Notes: generated by a model from the sequence alone, not told the origin. DNA of 6,138 bases from Candidatus Woesearchaeota archaeon CG08_land_8_20_14_0_20_47_9 (GCA_002763335.1 PEYS01000183.1:1-6138); one strand, 5' to 3'; counted from the stretch's first letter, positions 1-6,054 are shown. Program-made: numbers and translations.

Positions 1-1
1 C

Positions 2-3000
2 TCAAGGGAGGTGCTAAGCCCAGGCAACACGAGCCTGCGTAACTCATCACAGCATCTTATCTACAGGAATACATCTGACGGGAGTATAAAAAATGAGGGG
101 TTGTTCTCGCATGATTCGCTCTCTGAAAATGGGGGGGTCTATGCAAAATCCTGCACCAGCAGCTGCTTTGTTATTAACATAACAGCAAGGAGCGCTGAGG
201 GCGGTATCGAGGAGACTCGCCTTGTCTCAGTAAAGCCGGCATGCCCAGAAGCAAGGATCATACACTACGATGTCAGGTTTGACAGCAGGGGCAATGTCAG
301 CTACCCATTTGGCAGGGTCATAACAAGTGCTCAGACTGGCTATGTGGTATACCCCTTTGATGATCTCTACGCCCCTGTCATTGCAGAGACCTCGCAGTAT
401 GCTGGGGTAAAACTCCTTGTTGGAACAAACGCAACTGCAGCTGCTCTCAATATAACAACAAGCGGATTTGCGATAGTAAATGCAAAGGTCAACCCTGCAG
501 GGCAGTACATCGAGTCTGATGATACCCACCTCACTGAATTCATCAATGCGGGGGAGAACATGAACTACAGCAGCTATTATGCCTGGTTCAGCCAGAACCA
601 GGATTTTAAGCCAAAGTCATTTGTAAACACCTCGATCTACCCTGCCCAGTTCTACGGAGAGGCTCTAAAGGAAGAATTTGAATCACTAGGGATCACGCCT
701 GACCTCGCAAACGTGGGCTTTGATGCTGAGCAGAAGGTTGTCCGCCTGAATGCCCAGACGTGGTATGATGAGGACATGGGAGCATTCGGGAATGACTCTG
801 TAATTGTAAAGAACGGGAGTCTTGAGAATTCAACATTTTCTCATTGGGGCGGTAGCTATTTCACATTCAACATAAACCTCGCGCATGAAAACGCACTCCT
901 ATTCTGGTGGAACCGCTACGTCAACAGGTCCCATTTCAAGCCTGTCAACTGGAGCCTCTCAGAGTACGGTGTAGGGGGGCATTTTGCTGACATGAGCAGC
1001 AATGCAAGAACAGGGAGCTACAGCCTGATTATGAACAGCACAAACTCATCAGACATGCAATGGGTTATTGCGCAGAAGAGCCTTGGAGGCATGAATTCAG
1101 GCGATAATGTGAGCATAAGCTGCTGGACAACGCTCCTCAGAAACTGCACGACATGCAGCCAGTGCGGCCTGCTTCTCAACCTGCTGCGTTACAAGGCCTC
1201 AGGTTCATGGCAGGAGATGGGTAGCGACGTAAAGCCCTCATCTGACCCGCTAGGGGAATGGGTTAGGCATGAGACAAACTACACCCTGCCTGCTGACGCA
1301 ACAGACACCATGATGAAGCACATTATCTGCGCTACAGACGGCTCATTCCTGGTTGACGACTGCACAGTAAAGAGGAATGGCGTGGTTATAAGCTCTGACA
1401 GCTTTGAGGAGTGGTACAGCTCAGATACTATGCTCTACAGGAACGGCTTTGATGACATGGAGGATGTTAGGCGTGACTTCAGCAAGGAGCTTGAAAACAG
1501 GACTCGTATGAGCACGCTTGACGGCTTTATGAGGACATTGGAGTTATTGGACGCCCACAACATAAGCAGCATAATAAACCAGTGGACCCCCAGGATACAC
1601 CTAAACAAGTTTGCTGACATGCTCTGCTACGAGAACCCGACAACAAGCCCATTCAGGGCCGCAAGCTCCCCTGATGACGGCTGGACCGCTGTAAGGGACG
1701 CGACAGCGATTGAGAGGCAGAGGAGGCTGAGTATAGTGGCTGAGTCTCTAAGGCATTTTGTTAACCCCGGAAGGATTCTTATGATCTCAATGGAGAGCTA
1801 TGAGGCATGGGATACAATCTACCCTATCTCCTCAGCAGCAGCAAGGCAGTACAGCGCGATAGCCTCGCACTCCCTGACAACCAGGAATTTTGCAGCAGAC
1901 AGGAACGACAGCTACATCATCGCAAGGATGCAGATAAACAACGCCTTCCTGCCAACAATCAACGGAAGCGGTTTCTTTATTAACAGCAGCGAGGGGAGCT
2001 TTCCCTTTGCTTACAGGCTGTGGATTGTGGCAGATGAAGAAGCCATTGTATATACTGACGCTGATATGTTCAGCCTTGACAGCTCAGAGGTGAGCCCTGT
2101 AACAGGGGGCCAGATTGCTGTAAGCCAGGGAAGGCACCTCATCGAGCTCTTTAAGGGGAGCCTCCTGCTGAGGAACAGGACAGGCATCAGGCTTGTGCTT
2201 GGCTGGAAGAGCAGCGCAGGCTACCTTGTAGAGGGGATTGCAAACCAGACGCACCCGAGCCTTAACTTTAACCAAGCCCTATGGGCCCTTGACATGAACA
2301 CAAGCAGGATTATTGGAAGGGGCAGCATTAGTGAGGATGCAGTGCCTGGCGAGAGAAGGCAATTCCTGTTCTTCAACCTAACAAGGGTTGTTATAAACAG
2401 CTCATCCAATGCATCACTCTACTCTGGCTCATTGCTTGTTGCAAACACAAGCCAACTCTGGGTCACAAGCATAAGCGAGGCAGAGAAGCATGTCAAGAGC
2501 AACTTCAGCGTTGCTATAAACGCAACACTCCTGCTCTTAGTTCCAAGCTGTTCTATCTCAGCGGTTAACTTCACCAGCCATAGCGGATTAATAAGCAGTC
2601 CAGGGTATTCGTGCAACAACAACACAGGCCTGCTTGAGGTCAACCTGAGTGGCATAGAGCCTTCAGAGTCAAGCAACGTGCTAGTTATAACATACGGCTC
2701 AGGCTACTGCTACGAGCCCTGGGAGTGCACTGCATGGGGAGCCTGCCTAAACAGCATCCAGACGAGGAGCTGCACATGCTTATGCGGGGATAGCAGCTGC
2801 TACGGTGACCATACAACAAGCAGATCATGCTCAGAGCCCCAGCAAGCAGCCACAGGTGGAGGTAGTGGAGGTATGGGTATTAACACAAGCAGCATAGAGG
2901 GAGCAGGTGCAGCAGGTGCGGATGATGGCGTGCCTTCTGAGGATAACGAGAGCAGGGAGGCTGTCAGCGAATCCCCTGGCGCGCATTTCTCCTCAGAGGA

Positions 3001-3196
3001 ATATGAGAGGGCCGGAATGCTCTATGAAAGCCCCCTGGCAGGGGATGCGTTTTATCACAAGACTCAGGGCGAGGAGGCAAGTGGCGTGTCAGTCCCAAGA
3101 TATCCTATCACTGCCAAGTCTGTTAATGCCCTGCTTATGATCCTGGCGCTCTTCTGCGCAGCCTCTTATCACGAGATCCCCGGCAGAACAAAGTAG
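2..3196 (+). CDS. Large sequon-rich surface/secreted protein with CBM-like and thrombospondin-type segments (5' partial)
   Basis: The product is a probable cell-surface or secreted glycoprotein of at least 1061 residues; its exact function is not recognised. Residues are counted from the GTG at 11. The frame stays open to the left edge and no signal peptide follows that GTG, so the true start probably lies outside the window. By eye there are about 38 N-x-S/T sequons spread over the whole length, as expected of an exported archaeal N-glycoprotein. Residues about 266-455 have the look of a CenC-type (CBM4/9) galactose-binding-like fold: an NGSLEN start, then ARTGSYSLIMNST, then FLVDDCTV. Residues about 470-720 hold an unassigned alpha/beta region. 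Residues 900-940 are Cys-rich with PWECTAWGAC and TRSC, a thrombospondin type 1-like pattern. A Gly/Ser/acidic linker (about 943-1000) follows, then a short hydrophobic stretch (about 1038-1052) and a GRTK tail, a weak membrane anchor. A glycan-binding or glycan-degrading role is possible but unproven. The 3' end overlaps the convergent CPBP gene by 28 bp. Confidence 0.85.
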   Translation, partial: SREVLSPGNTSLRNSSQHLIYRNTSDGSIKNEGLFSHDSLSENGGVYAKSCTSSCFVINITARSAEGGIEETRLVSVKPACPEARIIHYDVRFDSRGNVSYPFGRVITSAQTGYVVYPFDDLYAPVIAETSQYAGVKLLVGTNATAAALNITTSGFAIVNAKVNPAGQYIESDDTHLTEFINAGENMNYSSYYAWFSQNQDFKPKSFVNTSIYPAQFYGEALKEEFESLGITPDLANVGFDAEQKVVRLNAQTWYDEDMGAFGNDSVIVKNGSLENSTFSHWGGSYFTFNINLAHENALLFWWNRYVNRSHFKPVNWSLSEYGVGGHFADMSSNARTGSYSLIMNSTNSSDMQWVIAQKSLGGMNSGDNVSISCWTTLLRNCTTCSQCGLLLNLLRYKASGSWQEMGSDVKPSSDPLGEWVRHETNYTLPADATDTMMKHIICATDGSFLVDDCTVKRNGVVISSDSFEEWYSSDTMLYRNGFDDMEDVRRDFSKELENRTRMSTLDGFMRTLELLDAHNISSIINQWTPRIHLNKFADMLCYENPTTSPFRAASSPDDGWTAVRDATAIERQRRLSIVAESLRHFVNPGRILMISMESYEAWDTIYPISSAAARQYSAIASHSLTTRNFAADRNDSYIIARMQINNAFLPTINGSGFFINSSEGSFPFAYRLWIVADEEAIVYTDADMFSLDSSEVSPVTGGQIAVSQGRHLIELFKGSLLLRNRTGIRLVLGWKSSAGYLVEGIANQTHPSLNFNQALWALDMNTSRIIGRGSISEDAVPGERRQFLFFNLTRVVINSSSNASLYSGSLLVANTSQLWVTSISEAEKHVKSNFSVAINATLLLLVPSCSISAVNFTSHSGLISSPGYSCNNNTGLLEVNLSGIEPSESSNVLVITYGSGYCYEPWECTAWGACLNSIQTRSCTCLCGDSSCYGDHTTSRSCSEPQQAATGGGSGGMGINTSSIEGAGAAGADDGVPSEDNESREAVSESPGAHFSSEEYERAGMLYESPLAGDAFYHKTQGEEASGVSVPRYPITAKSVNALLMILALFCAASYHEIPGRTK

Positions 3197-3918
3197 AGTA
3201 GGAAGGCGGTTGTTGCACGCATTGCAATCGGGCTTAGAAGGCCGCCGCTCTTCTTAAAGAGCCATCCTGAGAGGAGTGCGAGGGCAAATACAACCAGGAG
3301 CTCAGCCATATGCGCAGGTGCAAATAGCGAGAAGATGGCAGCGTATATGAGGGCCGTGATGAGGATGGGGTGGCGGTAGAGCTGGGCTGCGCTGGTCTGG
3401 ATAATGCACCTGAACACAAGCTCCTCTGCAGAGACAAAGATCAGGATGGGGATAATCCACAGCCAGATAAGCCTAGGCCCTGGCTGCCCAAATGGGTTTA
3501 GACCTAAAAAACCTAGCCCTGTGAGCTTGTATGCGAGAACAGCTGTCACCACGGCTATTGAAAGCGCTGGCAGCAGACTCCAGTCAAGTGCTATTGCTGT
3601 CTTGGACCTTATCAGGTGGCGCCTGAGCGTCAGCATCCCGTATATGAGGATGATCACTGAGCCGATGTAGACCTTAATCCCAAGATTTGTGTTAAGGCTT
3701 CCAAGACTGACCATCAAGGCCAGCACAAGGCTGATGACCTGGTATATGATCTGCTCCTCAACAGCAAGGCTGCTGTCAAGAGCCAGGTATATGAGGGCTG
3801 AACCTGAGATGAATGCTGCGATGCTACCTGCAAGGGGGCTGTATGCGAAGCACGCCCTGACTATGGCGAACCCTGCTATAATCAGGCCCAGTCTCACCCC
3901 TGTTTTATTGAGTTTCAT
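3169..3918 (-). CDS. CPBP family intramembrane metalloprotease-like protein (Abi/CAAX type)
   Basis: This is a hydrophobic 249-residue membrane protein with about seven or eight predicted helices. It carries the CPBP (Abi/CAAX protease, Rce1-like) signature: SAEELVFR, with the glutamate pair at E165-E166 and R170, then a FAPAH segment giving F199-x3-H203. In characterised members these residues form an intramembrane metal or protease site that cleaves prenylated or other membrane substrates; many archaeal members have no known substrate. The usual third motif (a His followed by Asn about four residues later in a late helix) is not evident: the matching stretch reads SPIAMRATTAF. Start choice: the frame is open up to 3999, but that would overlap the upstream gene by 82 bp. 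A GGAGG at 3925-3929 sits 6 nt before the ATG at 3918 and 3 nt before the ATG at 3921. I prefer 3918; 3921 is the alternative. Both starts overlap the upstream stop (ATGATGA), implying translational coupling. It is the last gene of the minus-strand unit. Confidence 0.85.
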   Translation of the reverse strand: MKLNKTGVRLGLIIAGFAIVRACFAYSPLAGSIAAFISGSALIYLALDSSLAVEEQIIYQVISLVLALMVSLGSLNTNLGIKVYIGSVIILIYGMLTLRRHLIRSKTAIALDWSLLPALSIAVVTAVLAYKLTGLGFLGLNPFGQPGPRLIWLWIIPILIFVSAEELVFRCIIQTSAAQLYRHPILITALIYAAIFSLFAPAHMAELLVVFALALLSGWLFKKSGGLLSPIAMRATTAFLLYFVLPGIS

Positions 3919-4121
3919 CATCTGCCTCCAAGCAGCCTTGCTAAAAACGACCATGCGAAGCCAATGAGGAGGGTTAGAATTATTGGGTAGAATGCCCATC
4001 TGAGCTGGCTGCTATTCCTGCTAGCTGAGAGGAGCTCATACGCTATTAGGGCTGCCAGAAGCAGGAGGGTGTTAATTACAAAGAAGAGGGCGTTGTATTG
4101 GCATCCCTGGAGCAAGAACAT
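3918..4121 (-). CDS. Small two-helix membrane protein, unknown function
   Basis: This 67-residue protein belongs to no family I recognise. Two hydrophobic segments are plain: residues about 11-31 (ALFFVINTLLLLAALIAYEL) and about 43-64 (AFYPIILTLLIGFAWSFLAR). They are separated by a short polar loop, SASRNSSQLR. The tail is basic (LLGGR), and by the positive-inside rule it would face the cytoplasm. It starts 2 nt after the rps27ae stop (TGAAAATG). No Shine-Dalgarno is visible, so translation probably depends on termination-reinitiation from rps27ae. Its stop overlaps the start of the CPBP gene, so the two membrane proteins are probably made together and may interact; this is inference from gene arrangement only. 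It is real rather than chance, given the tight packing on both sides and the coherent two-helix layout. Confidence 0.75.
   Translation of the reverse strand: MFLLQGCQYNALFFVINTLLLLAALIAYELLSASRNSSQLRWAFYPIILTLLIGFAWSFLARLLGGR
3925..3929 (-). promoter_or_regulatory. Shine-Dalgarno GGAGG for the CPBP gene
   Basis: GGAGG on the minus strand lies 6 nt upstream of the ATG at 3918 and only 3 nt upstream of the overlapping ATG at 3921. It decides the start against the long upstream extension to 3999. It lies inside the last codons of the 67-residue membrane protein gene. Confidence 0.65.
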
Positions 4122-4123
4122 TT

Positions 4124-4318
4124 TCAGCTTGTGGGCTTTTTCATCTCACTATAGCCGCACCTACCACATGCAATCCTGTTGGCGTGGTTTGCCATAAAGA
4201 CTCCTACGCCGCATTTTGGGCAGAAGCGGTTCTTTCGCTTAATCTCGCCACTTGCCACCCCATAGATTCCAGCGATCTTCACTACCTTCTTGGGCTTTGG
4301 CCTTGGTTTCTTTGCCAT
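4124..4318 (-). CDS. rps27ae: 30S ribosomal protein S27ae (eS31)
   Basis: This is a small-subunit ribosomal protein of the archaeal/eukaryotic S27ae (eS31) family, 64 residues, a normal size for archaeal members that lack the ubiquitin fusion of eukaryotes. It has a basic N-terminus (MAKKPRPKPKK). A zinc ribbon follows: C33-x2-C36 (FCPKCG) and C51-x2-C54 (CGRCGY). The GVGVFMANHANRIACGRCGY core is typical of the family. The frame is open to an ATG at 4366, but the family N-terminus begins at the ATG at 4318, where a GGTGA (4326-4330) sits 7 nt upstream. That makes the longer form unlikely. It follows rps24e after an unusually long 73-nt gap that contains a perfect inverted repeat, and is followed after 2 nt by a small membrane protein. 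Confidence 0.95.
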   Translation of the reverse strand: MAKKPRPKPKKVVKIAGIYGVASGEIKRKNRFCPKCGVGVFMANHANRIACGRCGYSEMKKPTS

Positions 4319-4325
4319 CCTGATA

Positions 4326-4330
4326 TCACC
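4326..4330 (-). promoter_or_regulatory. Shine-Dalgarno GGTGA for rps27ae
   Basis: GGTGAT on the minus strand is complementary to the AUCACC of the archaeal 16S rRNA 3' end. It lies 7 nt before the ATG at 4318 and supports that start over the upstream in-frame ATG at 4366. The strong hairpin at 4336-4368 ends only 5 nt upstream of it. Confidence 0.7.
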
Positions 4331-4335
4331 GAGGG

Positions 4336-4368
4336 CTTTGAATACCCAGCTGCGCTGGGTATTCAAAG
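4336..4368 (-). repeat. Perfect 15-bp inverted repeat with 3-nt loop between rps24e and rps27ae
   Basis: Read on the minus strand, the arm CTTTGAATACCCAGC (4368-4354) is followed by the loop GCA and the exact reverse complement GCTGGGTATTCAAAG (4350-4336). All 15 pairs are Watson-Crick. It sits between the rps24e stop and the rps27ae ribosome binding site in an otherwise nearly gapless operon. No T-run follows it in the direction of transcription, so a classical terminator is not supported. It could be an mRNA processing site, a translational control element or a dispersed palindromic repeat. Confidence 0.9.
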
Positions 4369-4391
4369 TTTTCCATCGTTAACAAGCGGTA

Positions 4392-4751
4392 TCATGATTC
4401 TGCTTCAGACTTATCAGAAGCATGTTTTTCCTTTGCAGCTGGGCCCTCTGCCTTGCCAGTCTTCTCAGCAACCCTCTTCCCACCCATCCTAACGAGGGTG
4501 TGCCCCGGCTCATTCTTTTTTAATGATTCCCTGTCACTGTAGACATGCGCGGTTACTGCTGCCCTTGGCTGGCCGTAGACAGGGCTGATGTTCTTTATAA
4601 CAACGAGCTCTGGCAGTACCTTGAGTTTTGAGGCGAGGCTGTCCCTCACCTCAAGGCGCCTAGGCGTGGCTCCTGAGTAGTTCATCTCTGCATAAACCTC
4701 TTTCCGTGATAGGAGGGGCTTCTCAACAGTCTCCTTTATTATCACTTCCAT
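4392..4751 (-). CDS. rps24e: 30S ribosomal protein S24e
   Basis: This is a small-subunit ribosomal protein of the archaeal/eukaryotic S24e (eS24) family. The protein is 119 residues. The core, about residues 1-90, has the family pattern: an N-terminal beta strand (MEVIIKETVEKPLLSRKEV), the RRLEVRDSLASKL helix region, and the signature stretch around residues 56-73 (SPVYGQPRAAVTAHVYSD). The tail from about residue 95 to the end is a low-complexity Lys/Ala/Glu extension, making it somewhat longer than the usual roughly 100 residues. The start is the ATG at 4751, 4 nt after the spt4 stop. An AAGGTGA ribosome binding site there overlaps that stop, so the two genes are probably translationally coupled. 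It belongs to the Rpo7-Spt4-S24e-S27ae cluster known from many archaea. Confidence 0.95.
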   Translation of the reverse strand: MEVIIKETVEKPLLSRKEVYAEMNYSGATPRRLEVRDSLASKLKVLPELVVIKNISPVYGQPRAAVTAHVYSDRESLKKNEPGHTLVRMGGKRVAEKTGKAEGPAAKEKHASDKSEAES

Positions 4752-4755
4752 ACAA

Positions 4756-4941
4756 TCACCTTACCTTCACGACGTATTCGCCCTCGCTTGAGATGTCCAT
4801 CTTCTTTGCAATAACAGACTTTGAGGGGTGGAGTACATTCACCCTGCCCTGCCAGTTTGTGGTTAGCTGATTACCCTTGCATAATGGGCATCGGTCACCC
4901 TCAACAAAAACCTTGCAGCGCATACAAACCTTCTTTTTCAT
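4756..4941 (-). CDS. spt4: Transcription elongation factor Spt4 (formerly RNA polymerase subunit E'')
   Basis: This is the small zinc-binding partner of Spt5/NusG, which clamps RNA polymerase and promotes processive elongation. The protein is 61 residues, as expected for archaeal Spt4. It has a four-cysteine zinc site: C6-x2-C9 (CMRC) and C18-x2-C21 (CPLC). These are followed by the family-typical TTNWQGRVNVLHPSKSVIAK and a C-terminal GEYVVKVR strand. The frame is open to 5016, but that extension would overlap rpo7 and has no family match. The ATG at 4941 gives the usual N-terminus and is preceded by a G-rich GGGTG (4947-4951) about 5 nt upstream. It lies 10 nt after the rpo7 stop. No spt5 gene is present in this window. 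Confidence 0.95.
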   Translation of the reverse strand: MKKKVCMRCKVFVEGDRCPLCKGNQLTTNWQGRVNVLHPSKSVIAKKMDISSEGEYVVKVR

Positions 4942-4951
4942 CACCACACCC

Positions 4952-5515
4952 CTAGCTTGTCCCTTTTGCCTCTTTTGCCTTAGGCTTGCTCTCATACACC
5001 CAGTCCAGCCTTCCAAGATAAGGCTGCCTCATGGTAAGCCCTATCTTCGGGTTGCTTATGTCCTTGTAGCTTACAGCTATTATCCTGGCCTTACAGAGGT
5101 CATTCGGCTTTAGTGTGCGCTTGGTCTCCTTGCCCATCAGCACCTTGTCCTTACTGAATGAGACAAAGTCATCCATTGTCTGGCTTATGTGTATCATGCC
5201 GTCTATAGGGCCTATGTTCATAAACGCCCCGAAGTCAGCAATATCGCGTATCTTGCCCAGAACCACCTCCTGCAGCTTGGGTTTAAATGTCAGCAGCTCA
5301 AACTCTGTTTCATAGTAGGCCGCGCCATCTCCGGAGATTATTATGCCCTCACCAACTGACTTGACATCTGAGACGTCTATAACTATGCCGAGCTCCTTTG
5401 ATATAAAGCCGTCGTACTTCTTTTTCACCATTTGAAGTATAGCCTCGTTAAGGGGCGTGCCAAACATATCAGGGGGCACTCTGATGTGATCCCTGATGAG
5501 GGTCTTGTAAAACAT
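4952..5515 (-). CDS. rpo7: DNA-directed RNA polymerase subunit Rpo7 (RpoE1/E')
   Basis: This is the large stalk subunit of archaeal RNA polymerase, homologous to eukaryotic Rpb7. With Rpo4 it forms the stalk that aids promoter opening and binds emerging RNA. The protein is 187 residues, normal for the family. Residues 1-78 form the tip (RNP-like) domain with the typical FYKTLIRDHIRVPPDMFG opening. Residues about 81-165 form an S1/OB RNA-binding domain with GKIRDIADFGAFMNIGPIDGM and IHISQ. The C-terminus is a short Lys-rich tail. The frame also offers a GTG at 5527, but that GTG lies inside an AAGGTGA ribosome binding site placed 9 nt before the ATG at 5515. The ATG also gives the family's usual MFYK/MYY start, so I use it. 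It lies 15 nt downstream of the PIN gene. Rpo4 is not in this window. Confidence 0.96.
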   Translation of the reverse strand: MFYKTLIRDHIRVPPDMFGTPLNEAILQMVKKKYDGFISKELGIVIDVSDVKSVGEGIIISGDGAAYYETEFELLTFKPKLQEVVLGKIRDIADFGAFMNIGPIDGMIHISQTMDDFVSFSKDKVLMGKETKRTLKPNDLCKARIIAVSYKDISNPKIGLTMRQPYLGRLDWVYESKPKAKEAKGTS

Positions 5516-5524
5516 GCGGTTTTT

Positions 5525-5530
5525 CACCTT
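5525..5530 (-). promoter_or_regulatory. Shine-Dalgarno AAGGTG for rpo7
   Basis: AAGGTGA on the minus strand lies 9 nt upstream of the ATG at 5515 and contains the competing GTG at 5527. A start codon cannot usefully be its own ribosome binding site, so this supports the ATG start for rpo7. Confidence 0.7.
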
Positions 5531-5956
5531 CTAGTTTTCGTCAAATGCAAGGTAGCTCTTCTGCCTCATCACGACAATGGGCACATCTAGAGCCTTCAGC
5601 CTTCTCTTAAGCTCCTTGTCCTGGGTGGCAACCACGAGGTTGCCTCTCTCTGCTAGGGCAAGTATCATGTCATCCACTGTGCTTGTGGGGTGATAAGCCT
5701 CTGCTTTAAAAAGTTTTGCTGTTCTAAGTATCCTGAGCCCCTTTTTTTCAACGAGCTTAAGTGCCAGCGCCGCTGCCCTGCTCTTCTTCCCAATGCCCGA
5801 AGCCAGTCTTTTAAGCTCCCCGATGCTCCCCTCCAGGACGCAGGGCTCTGCCTTGCCTGTAATGATGCGCTCAAGCTCTGAGAATATGTCTATGCCAAAC
5901 TCAGAGGGTATCATCAGGAAGTTGGTGTCTAATAGAACCCGCATATGTCTTAACAT
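5531..5956 (-). CDS. PIN-domain ribonuclease-like protein (Fcf1/Utp24-related archaeal family)
   Basis: The product is a PIN-fold protein, a probable Mg-dependent endoribonuclease. It is 141 residues, a whole single-domain PIN protein. The acidic active-site set is visible: D10 in VLLDTNFLM, E47 in SIGELKRL, D95/D96 in STVDDMIL and D113 in VVATQDKEL. The ATQDKEL ending and the location next to rpo7 match the stand-alone archaeal PIN family (UPF0129-like, related to the rRNA-processing nuclease Fcf1/Utp24), not a toxin. No antitoxin gene is adjacent. Two starts are possible: the ATG at 5956, and the ATG at 5944 giving MRVLLDTN, which is closer to typical PIN N-termini. The TATA box at 5981-5990 predicts transcription starting near 5958, so 5956 would be a leaderless start, and no Shine-Dalgarno is seen. 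A role in rRNA processing is inference from family and context. Confidence 0.9.
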   Translation of the reverse strand: MLRHMRVLLDTNFLMIPSEFGIDIFSELERIITGKAEPCVLEGSIGELKRLASGIGKKSRAAALALKLVEKKGLRILRTAKLFKAEAYHPTSTVDDMILALAERGNLVVATQDKELKRRLKALDVPIVVMRQKSYLAFDEN

Positions 5957-5980
5957 GATTCTAGTATTAAAAAAGACCTG

Positions 5981-5990
5981 TTTAAATAGA
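5981..5990 (-). promoter_or_regulatory. Archaeal TATA-box promoter of the minus-strand operon
   Basis: The minus strand reads TCTATTTAAA here, preceded by the A-rich TCAAAA as a possible BRE. With the usual archaeal spacing of about 26 nt from the TATA centre, transcription would start near 5958, at or within a few bases of the ATG at 5956. This fits a leaderless first gene. No second promoter is obvious among the downstream genes, so it may drive all seven. Confidence 0.6.
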
Positions 5991-6054
5991 TTTTGATAGC
6001 GACGGCCTTCTACGATATTGACATCCGAAAACCTTGAACCCGAGGCGAGCTGAG

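Noticed and set aside
1..13. AAGGGAG followed by GTG at 11 as a ribosome binding site and true start of the surface protein
   Set aside because: The purine run abuts the GTG with no spacer, the frame is open to the window edge, and no signal peptide follows. The gene is more likely cut by the edge.
84..100. TATA-like GTATAAAAAATGAG as a promoter and start
   Set aside because: It lies inside the large coding frame on the same strand and encodes an ordinary S-I-K-N-E stretch, with no separate gene following.
3404..3967. Plus-strand open frames opposite the CPBP gene
   Set aside because: They lie antisense to a gene with clear family motifs, have no coherent domain or membrane pattern, and look like mirror frames of the CPBP gene.
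3919..3999. Longer CPBP start at 3999
   Set aside because: It would overlap the 67-residue gene by 82 bp and adds a non-membrane segment. GGAGG at 3925-3929 supports the ATG at 3918 or 3921.
4336..4380. Intrinsic terminator at the 15-bp palindrome
   Set aside because: The only T-run (TTTT, 4369-4372) follows the hairpin on the plus strand, where no gene ends. On the operon strand the hairpin is followed by CCCTCGGTGA, the rps27ae ribosome binding site.
4942..5016. N-terminally extended Spt4 starting at 5016
   Set aside because: The extension overlaps the 3' end of rpo7 and does not match the compact family N-terminus, which begins MKKKVCMRC at 4941.
5531..5956. VapC-type toxin of a toxin-antitoxin pair
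   Set aside because: The PIN protein has no small antitoxin gene beside it and leads a conserved transcription/ribosome cluster, which fits the housekeeping archaeal PIN family better.
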